This document shows positions 60,802 through 64,000 of a stretch of 64,000 bases of DNA, piece by piece. The stretch is from Aquatica leii. Taxonomy: Eukaryota > Arthropoda > Insecta > Coleoptera > Lampyridae. Both the position numbers and the translations under genes were made by a program. Where the stretch lies: the NCBI GenBank assembly GCA_035610365.1, contig CM069432.1:27218354-27282353 (forward strand). Direction: 5' to 3'. The notes below the pieces were generated by a model. That model was not told the DNA's origin and ran no database searches. It saw nothing but the letters and a program-made list of their open reading frames with translations. Numbering within the stretch: the stretch's first letter is position 1; each line of letters opens with the position of its first letter.

Positions 60802-61860
60802 TCAACACGGGTGTTTTGAAAATACGTTTAAAGTGACGAAATTGCTCGTTATCAGCCGTATCGTCTTTCGTTCGCTGAACGCGAAATTGTAAAATCAATT
60901 ATTTCGGACTTAACAAAAAATGGTATAATACGCGAATCATCATCTGCCTATGCCAGTCCTATCTTGCTCGTTAAAAAAGAAAGATTACTCAAACCGCATG
61001 GTTGTGGACTATAGCGCATTAAATAAAATAACAATAAAAGATCGCTATCAGTTATCAGGGATCGAAGGAACAAGGAAAATATTTTACAAGTTAGCCATGA
61101 CTTCAGGGTTTCACCAGATACCTATTGATTCTGAGTCAATCCAAAAGACTGCTTTTGTTACTCTCGATGACCAATACGAATATGTAATAATGCCGTATGG
61201 TCTTTGCAACGTGCCATTGATAAGGCTTTGACACCTTTTATTAATGACGAAGGGCTCTCGTATACATTGACGATGTGTTAATCCCAACAGCCGATGTGTA
61301 GAGCGGAATTAAATTATTAAATGAAGTCTTGATTCAGCTTCAGAAGGCAGGTTTTTCAATCAACATTAAAAAGTGCAAACTTTTGATGTCTAGCATTGAG
61401 CACTTGGAACGTGTTACCCAAAAAAATGGCGTGCAACCTAGTCCTTCCAAAGTCATAGCCCTGCGAAATGCTCCTGTACCAAGAAATGCAAAAGAAAATA
61501 TTTTCAGCGTTTTATACATGAAGAAGAAGAGTTTCTTGTATTGCTAAATTAACGCGACAAAATGAACCTTTAGTATGAGAAAAAAACAAAAAAGTGTGCG
61601 TAAACAAATCGTTAGTATTTTAACGTCTTCGCCAGTGTTACGAATATTTGACCCAACCTTGGAAACAGCTCCATTCTGACGCCTCTGCAGTTGGTTATGG
61701 TGCTATCCTGTTTCAAAAACAAGATAAAATTCTTTACGTAGTCGCTTACTACAGTCAACGCGTTAAAACATTTTTGGCATTATTTGATTGGTGTTAATTT
61801 TAAAATCGTGACAGACTGCAACGCACTTCGTGCTACCCAAAACAAACGTGATTTGCAATC
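60802..61860 (+). pseudogene. Gypsy 4 reverse transcriptase and RNase H
   Basis: After the MITE: YQPYRLSFAEREIVKSIISD (60859), GIIRESSSAYASPILLV, then frame 60950-61231 with DYSNRMVVDYSALNKITIKD, SGFHQIPIDSESIQKTAFVT and YEYVIMPYGLCN. The YIDD motif region is damaged (61255, YTLTMC in place of YIDDVL). LLNEVLIQLQKAGFSINIKK-type sequence at 61320-61375 and LETAPF then DASAVGYGAILFQKQDKILY (61680-61740) show thumb and RNase H. Several stops and shifts. Confidence 0.88.
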
Positions 61861-62296
61861 CCGAGTAATCCGAATGTGAACATATTGCATTAATACGATC
61901 AGTTCTTAGTATTCTTAGAGATGTAAAACATCCAGGTACTACTCGTCAAATTCGCCGTTAATTGGCTTCTCAACGGTTACAAGAAAATGCGAAAAGGCAG
62001 GAAAATCGCACGAACCAATGGGGGTAAACAAGCACAACAATTTCAACGTGGTGACTTTGTACTGCTATACCGAAACATAGATTCTAACGCAAAAATTGAT
62101 TCCGATAAAAGGTCCCATCAAATTGTAAATTAATTAGGACATAATAGATATACCCTAGAGAAATTAAATTCACATTCTCGAACGAGTGCTGCTGCAGAAG
62201 ATTTGTTGCCATGGTCAGTAGATAGGACACCGGACGATTGTGGTTTTCTATTTTCGGAAGACGACGAATTGCTAAGTAAACAAAACACATTTTAAA
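61861..62296 (+). pseudogene. Gypsy 4 integrase tail
   Basis: The integrase core is deleted. At 62010-62296 the frame reads ARTNGGKQAQQFQRGDFVLL-like sequence, LGHNRYTLEKLNSHSRTSAA and PDDCGFLFSEDDELLSKQNT, then a stop. RGDFVLLY...LGHNRY is the conserved C-terminal (GPY/F-like) region of Gypsy integrase. Confidence 0.7.
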
Positions 62297-62410
62297 ACTT
62301 GAAAGAGTCGGCATAACATAAACATATTGTGTTACAAGAAATATTCAACTTATGTATACATATACGTTTTATAGACATGATAACTGCAGCACAAAAAATT
62401 AGTACAAATT

Positions 62411-62880
62411 AAGCGTCGATTACAGTCTGATGCGTTCAGCTGTAGGTTTTGAATTGGTTCAAGTTGCTGAGTTCAATTGTACAATTTAAGCGTCGATTAC
62501 AGTCTGATGCGTTCAGCTGTAGGTTTTGAATTGGTACAAGTTGCTAAGTTCAATTGTACAATTTAAGCGTCGATTACAGTCTGATGCGTTCAGATGTAGG
62601 TTTTGAATTGGTTCAAGTTGCTGAGTTCAATTGTACAATTTAAGCGTCGATTACGGTCTAATGCGTTTAGCTGTAGGTTTTCAATTGGTTCAAGTTGCTA
62701 AGTTTAATTGTACAATTTAAGCGTCGCTAGTCTGATGCGTTTAGCTGTAGGTTTTGGATTGGTTCAAGTTGCTGAGTTCAATTGTTCAATTTAAGCGTCG
62801 ATTACAGTATGATGCGTTCAGCTCTAGGATTTGAAATGTTACAACTTGATGAGAGCAACTATAATTTTGTTGCAATTTAA
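62411..62880 (+). repeat. 77-bp tandem repeat, six copies
   Basis: AAGCGTCG starts copies at 62411, 62488, 62565, 62642, 62719 and 62793 (spacing 77, 77, 77, 77, 74). Unit blocks: CGTCGATTACAGTCTGATGC and GTAGGTTTTGAATTGGTTCA. The last copy is degenerate. It lies in the Gypsy 4 interior between pol and the 3' LTR. Confidence 0.92.
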
Positions 62881-62989
62881 TGCACTGCTTACTACGAAGT
62901 ATTTCATCTACCATAAGGTTGTTTCATTTACGAAGCAAGTTGCTAATAAAATCTGATATGATAAGTAATTTTTGTTTTGTTTAATGTTT

Positions 62990-63123
62990 TAAGATAAACG
63001 TGCAAAAGAAAGAGACCTCGAGTTGGACGATGTTCCATTGGGACGTCTTGAAATGCTTAAAGATATTACAGGTTATGAGGATGAGGATTTGCTTGATGAC
63101 ATGCCGTTAATACAGCGCCTTTA
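62990..63123 (+). pseudogene. Short acidic frame before the Gypsy 4 3' LTR
   Basis: DKRAKERDLELDDVPLGRLE, MLKDITGYEDEDLLDDMPLI, QRL and a stop at 63123. No family recognised. Position after pol and codon-like composition suggest the end of an additional element ORF. Confidence 0.35.
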
Positions 63124-63196
63124 GTTGGAAAAAAATAATTCTCAAAATTTTTGTTTTTTTTAAGTCTCCTGGGCGAGACAACGCTCAGAATGGCCG

Positions 63197-63452
63197 TGTT
63201 ATACTATGTTATAATTACATACTGGTACTCCTGATACTTATGCAACTCTGAAAGCAATCATGCATGGAACCGGACTGAGAAAGTCAGTCTGCTGTATCCA
63301 TTCTCGGTGGCAACATCTCGTTCGTTTGATGTTAAGTTTTATCGGTATATTTTTTTAGTTAGTCTAATTAAAAATTAGTTACGTTTATAAAAATTAGTTC
63401 TAAATCGTGTAATTACTTAGCTTTAAATAAACTAGTTTTAAAACTCGTTACA
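63197..63452 (+). repeat. Gypsy 4 3' LTR (256 bp)
   Basis: TGTTATACTATGTTATAATT ... AAAACTCGTTACA. Preceded by GGGCGAGACAACGCTCAG, a purine-containing tract seen before the 3' LTR. It is longer than and quite diverged from the 5' LTR, so the element is old. Confidence 0.65.
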
Positions 63453-64000
63453 ATATGCATTGAAATCCGGTTGAAAGTTTTAACGAAACTAAAGTCAGCT
63501 TAGACGACGAACGACGATATTCCTTATATTATATTACTGTTTTTCGGGAGGCGATACAAAGATATTGTGCCCCGTGCGCCAGTTATGCTCGTTACGCCAC
63601 TGTCAGTACCAGTTAACAAAATTGTTTAAAACAATAATAATAAACAAAAAAACTGAAAATAAAAATACATAGAATCTTTACAATACTTTACCTTTTTTCG
63701 GCTCTTCTCTGTTACTCAATAAAATCTGATACTATTTTACAGTTGTCCCGATATTTATTGTACACTCTCTTATGAAAAAACTATAGTATATGGGTGGTTA
63801 CACACAGGTATAAAAACAACCACCACATCCCATAAACAATATATTTTCCCGGCCAAACAACCTGATCATACTTGAGATTTTCATAATGTTAAAGTAATAT
63901 TTTAAAAAATACTTATAGATTAAATCTGCACAAAAGTTAAATATTGGATCGAACAATTAAAAAAGTGACTTTTTTGTTGACTTATAAATAAAAGCTTAAC
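63453..64000. other. Right end of the hAT-like element and non-coding flank
   Basis: 63453-63602 includes GTGCCCCGTGCGCCAGTTA and the terminal GTTACGCCACTG. Beyond 63610 the sequence is AT-rich with no recognised feature. Confidence 0.5.

Larger units (their letters stand above)
54038..63602. mobile_element. hAT-like TIR pair enclosing several retroelements
   Basis: CAGTGGCGTAGC at 54038 and inverted CAGTGGCGTAAC ending at 63602 look like the two ends of one hAT element. Flanking octamers ACAGTACT (54030-54037) and TCAGTACC (63603-63610) share CAGTAC. The hAT interior is not recognisable; the 9.5 kb between is filled by two Gypsy elements and a piggyBac. Two unrelated hAT ends remain an alternative. 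Confidence 0.5.

Noticed and set aside
62411..62880. 77-bp repeats as a CRISPR-like array
   Set aside because: Contiguous tandem copies without spacers, inside a Gypsy element.

Overview
The window is AT-rich eukaryotic DNA, most likely from an insect or another arthropod. Evidence: GT-AG introns, a coding start with a CAAAATG context, and a dense mix of pogo/Tigger, piggyBac, hAT, Gypsy and Copia elements whose proteins resemble arthropod copies. No rRNA, tRNA, CRISPR array or bacterial-style operon was seen. Almost everything recognisable is mobile DNA, much of it nested; one host gene stands out.

Layout. 1-1352: Copia pol tail and LTR, then a deleted hAT. 3371-8960: a minus-strand ZMYM1-like hAT split by a pogo/Tigger element (4451-7775) that itself holds a MITE. 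9276-21917: a chimeric Gypsy. Its left end (LTR, primer site, gag) is one family; its right end (RT, RNase H, integrase, macro domain, CCCH finger, LTR) is another. A piggyBac relic lies in its RT. A young, complete but non-autonomous Gypsy (14566-21660, two 1378-bp LTRs, TSD CAGT) lies in its 3' LTR. 24226-34140: a pile of pogo and piggyBac relics, up to three levels deep, including a TIR-bounded pogo (30082-32899) with a spliced intron.

34903-50152 (minus): a four-exon host gene for a 385-aa coiled-coil protein, with a 13.6-kb first intron. That intron holds a hAT (37926-43748) carrying a large foldback element (38505-41479; 161-bp repeats in opposed arrays), a Gypsy gag-protease fragment, an LTR, and an undescribed-looking element with 16-bp TIRs, an 8-bp TSD and internal short-motif arrays (45492-48774).

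50890-53873: a DUF4806-type element with a short-motif array next to a Tigger relic. 54038-63602: a hAT-like TIR pair enclosing a second macro-domain Gypsy, a piggyBac relic, and a fourth Gypsy with its own 265-bp hAT MITE (perfect 8-bp TSD) and a 77-bp tandem array.

The best candidate for an unusual system is the Gypsy lineage that carries a TARG1/OARD1-like macro domain joined to a CCCH zinc finger after integrase. It occurs twice and keeps the residues matching the catalytic lysine and aspartate. All functional calls come from reading translations by eye; no database search was run.
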